This document shows positions 25,858-32,213 of a DNA stretch of 32,213 bases, piece after piece. Source of the stretch: Acidobacteriota bacterium. Lineage in GTDB: Bacteria > Acidobacteriota > Thermoanaerobaculia > Multivoradales > SZUA-115. The stretch's first letter is position 1. Each line of letters begins with the position of its first letter. Below the pieces are notes generated by a model. That model did not search any database, was not told the origin of the DNA, and saw only the letters and a list, made by a program, of their open reading frames with translations. The DNA lies in the NCBI GenBank assembly GCA_003231035.1, contig QIHU01000370.1, positions 1-32,213 on the forward strand, read 5' to 3'. Both the position numbers and the translations under genes were made by a program.

Positions 25858-25887
25858 TTGACCCAAAGATAGACTCACTGCTATGAT
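25858..25887 (+). promoter_or_regulatory. Sigma70-type promoter of the MglA-like GTPase gene
   Basis: TTGACC (25858-25863) is followed 18 bases later by TATGAT (25882-25887). The predicted start is near 25894, giving a leader of about 41 bases with a GGGGGCGGAA ribosome-binding region before the ATG at 25935. The region is visibly AT-richer than its surroundings. It may also serve nrdR, lon and thiL. Confidence 0.65.
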
Positions 25888-25934
25888 TTTGAGTCGTTCG
25901 CGATACAATTAGTCGGGCATCCGCGGGGGCGGAA

Positions 25935-27146
25935 ATGGTCTTCTTCAACTACAGCACAATGCAGATGGCGGCCAAGGTCGTCTACTACGGCCCAGGTCTG
26001 GGTGGAAAGACCAGCAATCTGCACTGGATCTACGCCAATACGGAGAATGAGTCGCGCGGTGAGATGGTCTCACTGGAAACCGAGACCGATCGAACTCTGT
26101 TCTTCGATCTCTTGCCGATCGAAGTCGGCTCGATCGCTGGCTTCAAGACCCGGCTCCAGCTCTACACCGTCCCCGGCCAGGTTTTCTATAACACCACTCG
26201 TAAGTTAGTCCTCAAAGGGGTCGACGGTGTGGTCTTTGTCGCCGATTCCCAGCGCGCCATGGTGCAGGCCAACCTCGACTCGTTTCGAAACCTGGAAGGG
26301 AACCTCGAAGAGATGGGACTCTCGGTGAACACCATCCCGCTGGTCCTCCAGTACAACAAGCGGGACCTGGGCGACATCGCCTCAATCGAGGAACTCAACA
26401 AGACCCTCAACCGCAAGAATTGGCCCCACTTCGAAGCCACCGCGATCAACGGAGAAGGGGTTTTCGAGACCCTCAAGGGGGTCTCCAAACTCACCTTGAT
26501 GGCGTTGAAGAAACGGCTGTCACGGTCGAGCGACAGCATCTCACCAGCCGCGCCCACGGCGCCCCCGATCACCACCACGGCAACACCTGAGCAGGCCGCG
26601 GCAGCCGCGCAGACCGCCAAAATCAACGCGGCCGAGCGCGCCCGCCAAAAAAACGCGGACGTCCCCCCTCAGCCAGACCTAACCCCCAAGCTGACGCCGC
26701 CACCCAAAGCGGCATTGGCGCCAAAGCCAACCTTGGCCCCGAAGCCGGCACCGGCACTGGCACCAGAACCATCGCTAAAGCCAGCCGCGGCGAAGCCCAT
26801 CGCGCCAAAACCGGCCGCACCGAAACGGGCGCCCCTGCCGCGCCCTCAACGCAAGGAACTCGACGCCCTCGGCGAACTCGAGCGGTTGCGCCAAGAGACC
26901 ATCCGTCCCAGATCGAGGCTTCGGCCCACCAGCAATGGAAGCGGCCAGCTGTACCGCGACATTCAGCTTTCTCTCAAGGGCACCGACTTTCAACGGGCCC
27001 GCCGATTCTTCCTCAACCTTCAGATTCAAGACGACGACAACCAGATCGTCGAGTCGATCAAGGATTTCGAAGTCGAGATCGACAACACCGAGGACCTGAA
27101 GAAGGTCCAGCTCAAGCTCAACATTGCCCTCAATCGACTGCCGTAG
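25935..27146 (+). CDS. MglA-like small GTPase with proline/alanine linker and C-terminal domain
   Basis: Ras-like bacterial GTPase of the MglA family, which sets cell polarity and drives gliding or pilus-based motility in Myxococcus. The protein has 403 residues, about twice the length of MglA. The GTPase domain covers 1-195: P-loop YGPGLGGKTSNL (18-29), YTVPGQVFYN (77-86) in place of the usual DxxGQ, VDGVVFVADSQ (96-106) and the base-recognition motif NKRD (141-144). Residues about 200-305 are a low-complexity linker of Pro, Ala, Lys and Thr with repeated APKP units. Residues about 335-403 form a separate folded-looking domain with beta strands at both ends (YRDIQLSLKG and KKVQLKLNIAL). No MglB partner is adjacent. 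pilT elsewhere in the window makes a motility role plausible. Confidence 0.92.
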   Translation: MVFFNYSTMQMAAKVVYYGPGLGGKTSNLHWIYANTENESRGEMVSLETETDRTLFFDLLPIEVGSIAGFKTRLQLYTVPGQVFYNTTRKLVLKGVDGVVFVADSQRAMVQANLDSFRNLEGNLEEMGLSVNTIPLVLQYNKRDLGDIASIEELNKTLNRKNWPHFEATAINGEGVFETLKGVSKLTLMALKKRLSRSSDSISPAAPTAPPITTTATPEQAAAAAQTAKINAAERARQKNADVPPQPDLTPKLTPPPKAALAPKPTLAPKPAPALAPEPSLKPAAAKPIAPKPAAPKRAPLPRPQRKELDALGELERLRQETIRPRSRLRPTSNGSGQLYRDIQLSLKGTDFQRARRFFLNLQIQDDDNQIVESIKDFEVEIDNTEDLKKVQLKLNIALNRLP

Positions 27147-27248
27147 CGACTCGCCTCTCACTCGCCAGACCACTCCGCGAGCCGGTATCACCTGTAGGAC
27201 CCACGGGAACCGGCCCCGTCCAAGCGATGGCTTGAGGGCTACGAAGCG

Positions 27249-27276
27249 AATTCCAAAGCCATAATTCCAAAGCCAT
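27249..27276. repeat. Perfect 14-base tandem duplication over the nrdR start
   Basis: AATTCCAAAGCCAT occurs twice in a row. The second copy supplies the first two bases of the nrdR ATG; the corresponding codon in the first copy is ATA. No ribosome-binding site is visible. CATAAT at the junction (27260-27265) could act as a -10 with a very short leader. Confidence 0.9.
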
Positions 27277-27733
27277 GAAGTGCCCCTACTGCTCCTCCAA
27301 CAACGATCGCGTCGTCGACTCCCGCGAGAGCAAGGAGGGATTGACCATCCGTCGACGCCGCGAGTGTTTGTCTTGCCAACGGCGGTTCACCTCATACGAG
27401 CAGATCGAGGACATCCCGTACTTGGTAATCAAGAGCGACGGTACGCGCCAGGAGTTCAGCCGCAAGAAATTGCTCAGCGGCCTGCTCAAGGCTTGCGAGA
27501 AACGACCAGTGGGGGTCAAGCAGCTCGATGAGATCGTCGATACGGCGGAAGCTCTCCTTCATCAAGCCAAGGACCGAGAGATCCCCACTAGCGAGATCGG
27601 AGCCCTTCTGATGGAGAAGCTGCGCAGCCTCGACCCCATCGCCTTCGTTCGCTTCGCCTCCGTCTACCGCCAGTTCGAGGATGTTGGCGCCTTCATGGAA
27701 GAGGTTCGGGCACTGGTCGAGGAGAAGGGGTGA
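27275..27733 (+). CDS. nrdR: Transcriptional repressor NrdR
   Basis: Nucleotide-sensing repressor of ribonucleotide reductase genes. The protein has 152 residues, normal length. An N-terminal zinc ribbon has Cys3, Cys6, Cys31 and Cys34 (MKCPYCSSNNDRVVDSRES, then ECLSCQRRFTSYE). An ATP-cone domain (about 49-140) has IKSDGTRQEFSRKKL and ends with DPIAFVRFASVYRQFEDV. No ribonucleotide reductase gene is nearby. It is 128 bases after the MglA-like gene and 36 bases before lon, probably in one unit with lon, an arrangement seen in other bacteria. Confidence 0.97.
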   Translation: MKCPYCSSNNDRVVDSRESKEGLTIRRRRECLSCQRRFTSYEQIEDIPYLVIKSDGTRQEFSRKKLLSGLLKACEKRPVGVKQLDEIVDTAEALLHQAKDREIPTSEIGALLMEKLRSLDPIAFVRFASVYRQFEDVGAFMEEVRALVEEKG

Positions 27734-27769
27734 TTGGCGTGACTTCGACTGGACCCCGCTGAGCCCAGC

Positions 27770-30160
27770 ATGGCAAGGAAAAGCAAGAAACCAGACCTAG
27801 AGTCACCGGATCTAGTCACCGATATCCCGGATGTGCTCCCGGTGCTACCGCTCAAAGATGCGGTGCTCTTCCCCTACATCATCCTGCCCTTGTCGGTCCG
27901 GCGGGACAAGAGCATGGTGGCGATCGATCGGGCCTTGGCCACCCATCGGTTGCTGCTCTTGGTGTCGCAGCGCGACCCCACGGTTGACGATCCCGACGCA
28001 GACGGGCTCTACTCGGTCGGCACCGCGGCGGCCATCATGCGCATGCTCAAGCTGCCCGACGGCCGCACCCGTATCTTGGTGCAAGGGCTGGCCCGTGCTC
28101 GGCTCGAACACCTAGGCCAGACGGAGCCCTTCCTGCAAGGCAAGATCCAACTTATCGAAGAGGCCAGGATCGACGACAAGAGCGCCATGAACGCGCAAGC
28201 CTTGACCCGCAATCTCAAAGAGAACCTCGATCATGTGGTCAACTTGGGCCGGGGTATCTCCCCCGAGGTGATGGTGATCGCCTCCAATTTGGACGACCCC
28301 GGCCGTCTGGCTGACCTCGCCGCCAGCAATCTCGAGATCAAAGTCGACGAGGGCCAGCAGGTGCTGGAGATCTCAGATCCGATCGAGCGGCTGGAGAAGG
28401 TCAATAAGTTGCTCAACCGTGAGGTGCAGGTTCTCACCATGCAGCAGGAGATCTCTTCACAGGCGCGCGGCGAGATGGACCGCTCGCAACGTGAGTACTA
28501 CCTGCGTCAGCAGCTCCAGGCGATCCGAGACGAACTCGGAGAAGGCGATGAGCTGGCCAGCGACATCGAGGGCTACCGCCGGGCGGTCAAAGACAAGGAG
28601 CTCTCCACAATCGCGCTGGAGGAGATGGAGCGCCAGATTCGCCGACTGGAACGCAGCCATCCCGAGAGTGCCGAGACCTCGGTCCTGCGCACCTATCTCG
28701 ACTGGCTGACCGACCTACCTTGGAACACCTACAGCGCCGACAACCTCGATCTCGATCATGCCCGCCGGATTCTGGACGAAGATCACTTCGAGTTGGAGAA
28801 GATCAAAGAACGGATCATCGAGTACCTCGCGGTGCGGCGGTTGAAGAAGGATAGCCGAGGTCCGATCCTCTGTTTCGTCGGCCCTCCCGGGGTCGGCAAA
28901 ACGTCGCTCGGCCGTTCGATCGCTCGCGCCCTGGGACGCCAGTTCGTCCACCTTTCCTTGGGTGGAGTCCGCGACGAGGCAGAGATCCGCGGCCATCGTC
29001 GAACCTATGTCGGAGCACTTCCCGGCCGCATCCTACAAAGTCTTCGTCAAGCCGGAACTAGCAACCCGGTCTTCATGTTGGACGAGATCGACAAGATCGG
29101 CGCCGATTACCGCAGCGACCCCTCCTCGGCACTGCTCGAAGTCCTCGACCCAGAACACAATTCCTCCTTCTCGGATCATTTCTTGGGACTTCCCTACGAC
29201 CTCTCGCAGGTACTGTTCATCGCCACCGCCAACCTGCTCGACCCCATCCAACCGGCCTTCCTCGACCGCTTGGAGGTCCTTCGTCTCACCGGCTATACCG
29301 AGGACGAAAAGCAACAGATCGCCAAGCGTCATCTCATCCCGAAACAAACCGAGGCCCACGGCATCGACGGCAAGAACGTTGCCTTCACCCGCCCCGGAAT
29401 CTCCTGTTTGATCTCCTCCTACACCAAGGAAGCGGGCCTGCGAAACCTCGAACGCGAGATCGCGGCCGTCTGCCGCAAGGTGGCGGTACGGGTTGCGCGA
29501 GGGGAAGATCGCCAGTTGCGGGTGACTCCGAAACAGATCGAACGGCTCTTGGGTCCGGCGAAATTCCATCTCGAAGAGCTGTTGAGCCACGACCGAGTCG
29601 GCGTCGCCACCGGTCTTGCCTGGACCGCGGCCGGCGGCGACCTGTTGTTTATCGAAGCGGTGGCAACCCCGGGCAAAGGCGACTTGGTCCTCACCGGGCA
29701 ACTCGGCGAAGTGATGCGCGAGTCGGCCCAAGCAGCGCTGAGCTTCGCGCGAGTCTACGCCGCCCGGCAAGCTGCGGCTGAAGATAGCAACGGCGCGGAC
29801 TCCGAGTTCTTCTCCAAGCACAATATTCACGTCCACGTCCCCGCCGGATCGATCCCCAAGGATGGACCATCGGCAGGTATCACCATGGCGACCGCGATCA
29901 TCTCGGTCTTCACCGGCCGACCGGTGAACCGGCGACTGGCGATGACTGGAGAGATCACCCTGCGCGGCGACATCCTGCCGATCGGCGGCCTCAAAGAGAA
30001 GATCATGGCTGCCCGACTGGCCGGCGTGGAGACACTCTTGTTGCCCAAACTCAACCAACGCGACTTGGTCGAAGTTCCGGAACCGATCAAGAAAGGGCTC
30101 ACCTTCAAATTCGCCGAACACCTCGGTGAGGTTCTCGAACACGCCTTGCTTGCCAAGTGA
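27770..30160 (+). CDS. lon: ATP-dependent protease Lon
   Basis: Cytoplasmic AAA+ serine protease that degrades misfolded and regulatory proteins. The protein has 796 residues, typical length. The N-terminal substrate-binding domain (about 20-215) begins with LPVLPLKDAVLFPYIILPL. A coiled-coil segment around 225-300 includes QREYYLRQQLQAIRDELGE. The AAA+ module has Walker A GPPGVGKTS (near 370), Walker B VFMLDEIDKIG and sensor residues. The protease domain has catalytic Ser701 in PKDGPSAGI and Lys744 in GGLKEK. There is no Shine-Dalgarno sequence before the ATG. thiL starts 15 bases after its stop. Confidence 0.98.
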   Translation: MARKSKKPDLESPDLVTDIPDVLPVLPLKDAVLFPYIILPLSVRRDKSMVAIDRALATHRLLLLVSQRDPTVDDPDADGLYSVGTAAAIMRMLKLPDGRTRILVQGLARARLEHLGQTEPFLQGKIQLIEEARIDDKSAMNAQALTRNLKENLDHVVNLGRGISPEVMVIASNLDDPGRLADLAASNLEIKVDEGQQVLEISDPIERLEKVNKLLNREVQVLTMQQEISSQARGEMDRSQREYYLRQQLQAIRDELGEGDELASDIEGYRRAVKDKELSTIALEEMERQIRRLERSHPESAETSVLRTYLDWLTDLPWNTYSADNLDLDHARRILDEDHFELEKIKERIIEYLAVRRLKKDSRGPILCFVGPPGVGKTSLGRSIARALGRQFVHLSLGGVRDEAEIRGHRRTYVGALPGRILQSLRQAGTSNPVFMLDEIDKIGADYRSDPSSALLEVLDPEHNSSFSDHFLGLPYDLSQVLFIATANLLDPIQPAFLDRLEVLRLTGYTEDEKQQIAKRHLIPKQTEAHGIDGKNVAFTRPGISCLISSYTKEAGLRNLEREIAAVCRKVAVRVARGEDRQLRVTPKQIERLLGPAKFHLEELLSHDRVGVATGLAWTAAGGDLLFIEAVATPGKGDLVLTGQLGEVMRESAQAALSFARVYAARQAAAEDSNGADSEFFSKHNIHVHVPAGSIPKDGPSAGITMATAIISVFTGRPVNRRLAMTGEITLRGDILPIGGLKEKIMAARLAGVETLLLPKLNQRDLVEVPEPIKKGLTFKFAEHLGEVLEHALLAK

Positions 30161-30175
30161 CTCCGAAGAGGCCCG

Positions 30176-31279
30176 ATGAGCGGTAGCTTTGAAGATCGGC
30201 TCACCGGCTGGCTACGCCAGTTCGCCGCCGGAGCCGGCGGAGAGGCGATCGGCGACGACGCCGCCTTTCTTCCCGCCGGTGGACCCTGGGCATGGACCAC
30301 CGATACGCAGATCGAAGGGGTTCATTTCCAGCCTGGCCTTTCACCCCAGCTCCTGGCCCGACGCCTCCTGGCGGTCAATCTCTCGGACCTGGCGGCAGTG
30401 GGCGCCATACCGCGCTATGCGTTGCTCGCCCTGGCCGCTCCCCGGGGCTTTGACCACCGCGCCTTTTTCCGTGCCTTTGTCGCCGCTTGCAAGGCTCACG
30501 ACCTGCACCTGGTTGGCGGCGATCTGGCGACCAGTCCGACCTGGACCGCCGCCCTCACTCTCGTCGGCGAGCCCGCGGCAAAGCGCTGGGTCGAGCGTCG
30601 CGGAGCACGGCCCGGAGACCGCCTCTGGGTGGGGGGCACCCTCGGAGAGTCCGCCCTCGGGTGTCACCTCCTCGCCCTCGGGGCGCGTCCCAAGGGCCGG
30701 GCGATCGAGCTGCCCGCTTCCCTCCTCTCAAGATCCCCGCCTTCCCCGCGTTTGCTCAAGGCGGCGCGGCGAGCGGTACGTCGCCATCTGGCCCCGCGGC
30801 CCCAACTATCCCTAGGTAGCTGGCTAGCCAAACGAACGCGTAGCGCCGCGATCGACCTCTCGGATGGTCTTTCCTTGGACCTCCACCGCCTCTGCAGGGC
30901 TAGCCAGGTTGGCGCGGTTCTCGACCACCGCACCTTGCCAACCGCCGCCGATTTCAAGCCGTTGTGTCAGCGACTCGGCCTTAACTCCCTAGACCTGATG
31001 CTCGCGGGAGGCGAGGACTACGTGCTCCTCTTCACCCTGCCACCACGGGTGCGCCCGCCCCGAGAGTTCTTCCCCGCGGCCAGATCGATCGGGGTCCTTT
31101 CTGAACAACGGCCACTCCGTTTGGCCATCGACGGCAAGCTGCACCCCATCGAAGAACGCGGCTGGGATCACCTTGGGTATGAGGATCGGCCCGCCACGCA
31201 AAGAAAAAGCCCACCCCGCGAAAAAAGGGTGGGCTCTGACCCATCGATCGTCTCTAAAGCTACACCAGCGGCTTCTTGA
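30176..31279 (+). CDS. thiL: Thiamine-monophosphate kinase
   Basis: Phosphorylates thiamine monophosphate to the cofactor thiamine diphosphate. The protein has 367 residues; a GAAGAGG ribosome-binding site precedes the ATG. Motifs in order are GDDAA (26-30), WTTDTQIEGVHF (about 40-51), LLAVNLSDLAAVGA, LVGGDLA, and late IDLSDGLSLDL and LAGGEDYVLLF, all typical of the ThiL/PurM fold. The natural end is likely near residue 335. The last about 25 residues are Lys/Arg/Ser/Pro-rich and are encoded across an inverted repeat that acts as terminator for the convergent gene, and they overlap that gene's 3' end by 20 bases. The tail is therefore probably a read-through extension. Confidence 0.94.
   Translation: MSGSFEDRLTGWLRQFAAGAGGEAIGDDAAFLPAGGPWAWTTDTQIEGVHFQPGLSPQLLARRLLAVNLSDLAAVGAIPRYALLALAAPRGFDHRAFFRAFVAACKAHDLHLVGGDLATSPTWTAALTLVGEPAAKRWVERRGARPGDRLWVGGTLGESALGCHLLALGARPKGRAIELPASLLSRSPPSPRLLKAARRAVRRHLAPRPQLSLGSWLAKRTRSAAIDLSDGLSLDLHRLCRASQVGAVLDHRTLPTAADFKPLCQRLGLNSLDLMLAGGEDYVLLFTLPPRVRPPREFFPAARSIGVLSEQRPLRLAIDGKLHPIEERGWDHLGYEDRPATQRKSPPREKRVGSDPSIVSKATPAAS
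31208..31235 (-). terminator. Intrinsic terminator of the tandem-HTH gene, inside the thiL 3' end
   Basis: AGCCCACCC and GGGTGGGCT form a perfect nine-base-pair stem with a ten-base loop. On the minus strand the stem is followed by TTTTTCTTT, the expected U-tract, 24 bases beyond the tandem-HTH stop codon. On the plus strand no U-tract follows, so thiL transcripts would pass through it less efficiently terminated. Confidence 0.72.
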
Positions 31280-31958
31280 GTTTCTTGATCAAACGGTCGA
31301 ACTTCTTCTGCAGCTGGTTGTAGGTCTTCTCCAGTTCCCGAATCCGCTTTTCGGCTTCACGGGGAAGTTCCAGCAACGTCGCCACGGAAGCCGCCGCGAC
31401 GGCCCTGACCGCTCCGGTGGCACCAGCGGCCTTGCGACCCCGGTGCGCCTTCTTCGGCGCTCCCCGTTTGCTCTTGCTTCGAATCTCGGTAAACACCGCG
31501 ACCGCTTCCGGCTTGAATCGAAGATTGCGCCCCTTACCCTTGTGCGGCAAGCGGTTCAGGAAGTTCTTCTTGTAGCGCAGGAGAGTCGGGTAGGAAATCC
31601 CGGTGGCCTCCTGGACCTGGGTCAAGGTCAAGAGCTTCTCCCCCGTCTCGAGCACGGCTGTGCTCGTCTTCTTGGGCGGCAGCGAAGGCTTCGCGGCGGT
31701 CGTTCCCGCGCTCGCGCTCTTGCGCGGACGGCCGCGCTTGCTGATGTTTTCCTTCTTGATCTCTTTGAAGACCGCCAAGGACTTGACGTAGTAGCGCTGC
31801 TTACGCCCTTCGCCTTCAGATGGAATTCGATCTTGGTACAATTTCTTGTAACGTTGCAGGGTCGGCATCGAGATCTTCGTCCGCTTCGAAACCTCCGACA
31901 GGGTCAAGAGCTTTCGTCCTGAGCGGGTGGTTTTCTTCGCACGCGCCTTGGTCGCCAT
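31260..31958 (-). CDS. Protein with two tandem MerR-like helix-turn-helix domains and a C-terminal coiled coil
   Basis: Probable DNA-binding protein of 232 residues, function unknown. The ATG at 31958 has an AAGGAGA ribosome-binding site seven bases upstream; ATGs further out are less well placed. Domain 1 (16-68) begins KLLTLSEVSKRTKISMPTLQ and domain 2 (108-160) begins KLLTLTQVQEATGISYPTLL. Both continue RYKK, then a basic wing (EGRKQRYY, KGRNLRF) and an AVF-x-EI helix, so they are internal duplicates 92 residues apart. Each is followed by a basic AT-hook-like stretch (KRGRPRK at 74-80, KRGAPKK at 164-170). Residues about 196-229 form a coiled coil that would dimerise it, giving four DNA-binding heads per dimer. 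There is no effector domain. It lies downstream of a Fis-type regulator gene and ends at an intrinsic terminator. Confidence 0.9.
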   Translation of the reverse strand: MATKARAKKTTRSGRKLLTLSEVSKRTKISMPTLQRYKKLYQDRIPSEGEGRKQRYYVKSLAVFKEIKKENISKRGRPRKSASAGTTAAKPSLPPKKTSTAVLETGEKLLTLTQVQEATGISYPTLLRYKKNFLNRLPHKGKGRNLRFKPEAVAVFTEIRSKSKRGAPKKAHRGRKAAGATGAVRAVAAASVATLLELPREAEKRIRELEKTYNQLQKKFDRLIKKLKKPLV

Positions 31959-32045
31959 GGGAACTCTCCTTTTCATTTTGAAAAATAGGCTGGGATAGTC
32001 AGTCTGGAAAGACCAGGCCCGAAACACTGAATGAAGGCCGGATAC

Positions 32046-32070
32046 GAGACTGAGTAAGATTGTCTCTCAA
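32046..32070 (-). promoter_or_regulatory. Weak candidate promoter/operator of the tandem-HTH gene
   Basis: In the 171-base gap upstream of the tandem-HTH gene, the minus strand has TTGAGA (32070-32065), overlapping an inverted repeat GAGAC-N11-GTCTC (32066-32046). No good -10 follows at 17-19 bases. A repeat lying in a promoter spacer is where MerR-type proteins bind, so autoregulation is possible. The gap is AT-richer than its neighbours. Speculative. Confidence 0.2.
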
Positions 32071-32129
32071 GGAAACTGATTATCGAAAAGAAAGTCAACC
32101 TTCCGAGTCGACGCATCCAAAAATCTTAG

Positions 32130-32213
32130 TTAGGTCCGCAGCTTCAACTGTTTAACAAGATAGGACAGAGCCTGGCGAGTGAGCCCAAGGCGGCGCGCGG
32201 CCGCGGCCTGGTT
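32130..32213 (-). CDS. C-terminal end of a Fis-type helix-turn-helix regulator (NtrC-like), cut by the window edge
   Basis: The minus strand is open from the window edge to a TAA at 32132-32130 and encodes 27 residues beginning NQAAAARRLGLTRQALSYL and ending VKQLKLRT. This matches the C-terminal Fis-family helix-turn-helix (N-x-x-x-AA-x-x-LG-(I/L)-x-R-x-x-L-x-x-x-(I/L)-x-x-L) of sigma54-dependent regulators. The rest of the protein lies outside, so the AAA+ and receiver domains cannot be checked. The gene precedes the tandem-HTH gene on the same strand. Confidence 0.75.
   Translation of the reverse strand, partial: NQAAAARRLGLTRQALSYLVKQLKLRT

Noticed and set aside
27181-27214. Inverted repeat GCCGGT/ACCGGC after the MglA-like gene as terminator
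   Set aside because: The loop is 22 bases and no T-run follows; too weak to call.
29033-30142. Long minus-strand open frame opposite lon (369 codons)
   Set aside because: Lon is complete and fully conserved on the other strand; the antisense frame is a by-product of high-GC codon use, as are similar long frames opposite alaS, dnaJ, dnaK and MMPL.
1-32213. tRNA/rRNA genes, CRISPR arrays, transposases, prophage or integrase genes
   Set aside because: None seen; gaps are short and every long frame is accounted for by chromosomal genes.

Overview
The window is a 32.2 kb piece of a GC-rich bacterial chromosome. It is densely coded with short intergenic gaps, and no gap exceeds 300 bases. Almost everything is housekeeping: pyk, alaS, pgsA, the hrcA-grpE-dnaK-dnaJ chaperone cluster with prmA and rsmE, ilvE, pilT, recX, nrdR, lon and thiL. 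An MglA-type GTPase together with a PilT ATPase, a DUF2207 membrane protein and a large MMPL/RND transporter fit a gliding/twitching-capable lineage such as Acidobacteriota (Thermoanaerobaculia-like) or Myxococcota. That placement is an inference from gene content only. I see no rRNA, tRNA, CRISPR array, prophage or insertion sequence.

Layout. (1) 1-3916, plus strand: pyruvate kinase, rhomboid protease and an unusual metallophosphoesterase, overlapping stop-to-start. (2) 4006-4559, minus: a ribbon-helix-helix/MazF toxin-antitoxin pair. (3) 4658-8631, minus: MMPL transporter, pgsA and a lytic transglycosylase. (4) 8672-15204, minus: alaS, a DUF2207 protein with a glycine/serine tail, and an APC-family permease. 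(5) 15271-24609, minus: hrcA-grpE-dnaK-dnaJ-prmA-rsmE, followed after a strong sigma70-like promoter by ilvE-pilT-recX. (6) 24729-31279, plus: a DUF2520 Rossmann protein, an MglA-like GTPase with a long C-terminal extension, nrdR, lon and thiL. (7) 31260-32213, minus: a protein with two tandem MerR-like helix-turn-helix domains, then the last 27 residues of a Fis-type helix-turn-helix protein cut by the window edge.

How the genes work together. The chaperone cluster has the classical HrcA layout plus two translation-apparatus methyltransferases, but no recognisable CIRCE operator. Four-base ATGA/GTGA/TTGA overlaps couple pyk-rhomboid-phosphoesterase, pgsA-MMPL, prmA-rsmE and ilvE-pilT-recX. 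Several genes lack a Shine-Dalgarno sequence. At three transcription-unit starts a -10-like hexamer ends exactly six bases before the start codon, which suggests leaderless mRNAs.

The least ordinary items are the tandem-HTH protein (31260-31958), the phosphoesterase with a lectin-like domain inserted into its catalytic fold and an altered metal motif (2339-3916), the MglA-like GTPase with a proline/alanine linker and extra C-terminal domain (25935-27146), and a pyruvate kinase whose active-site loop resembles potassium-independent enzymes. I found no clear new multi-gene system.
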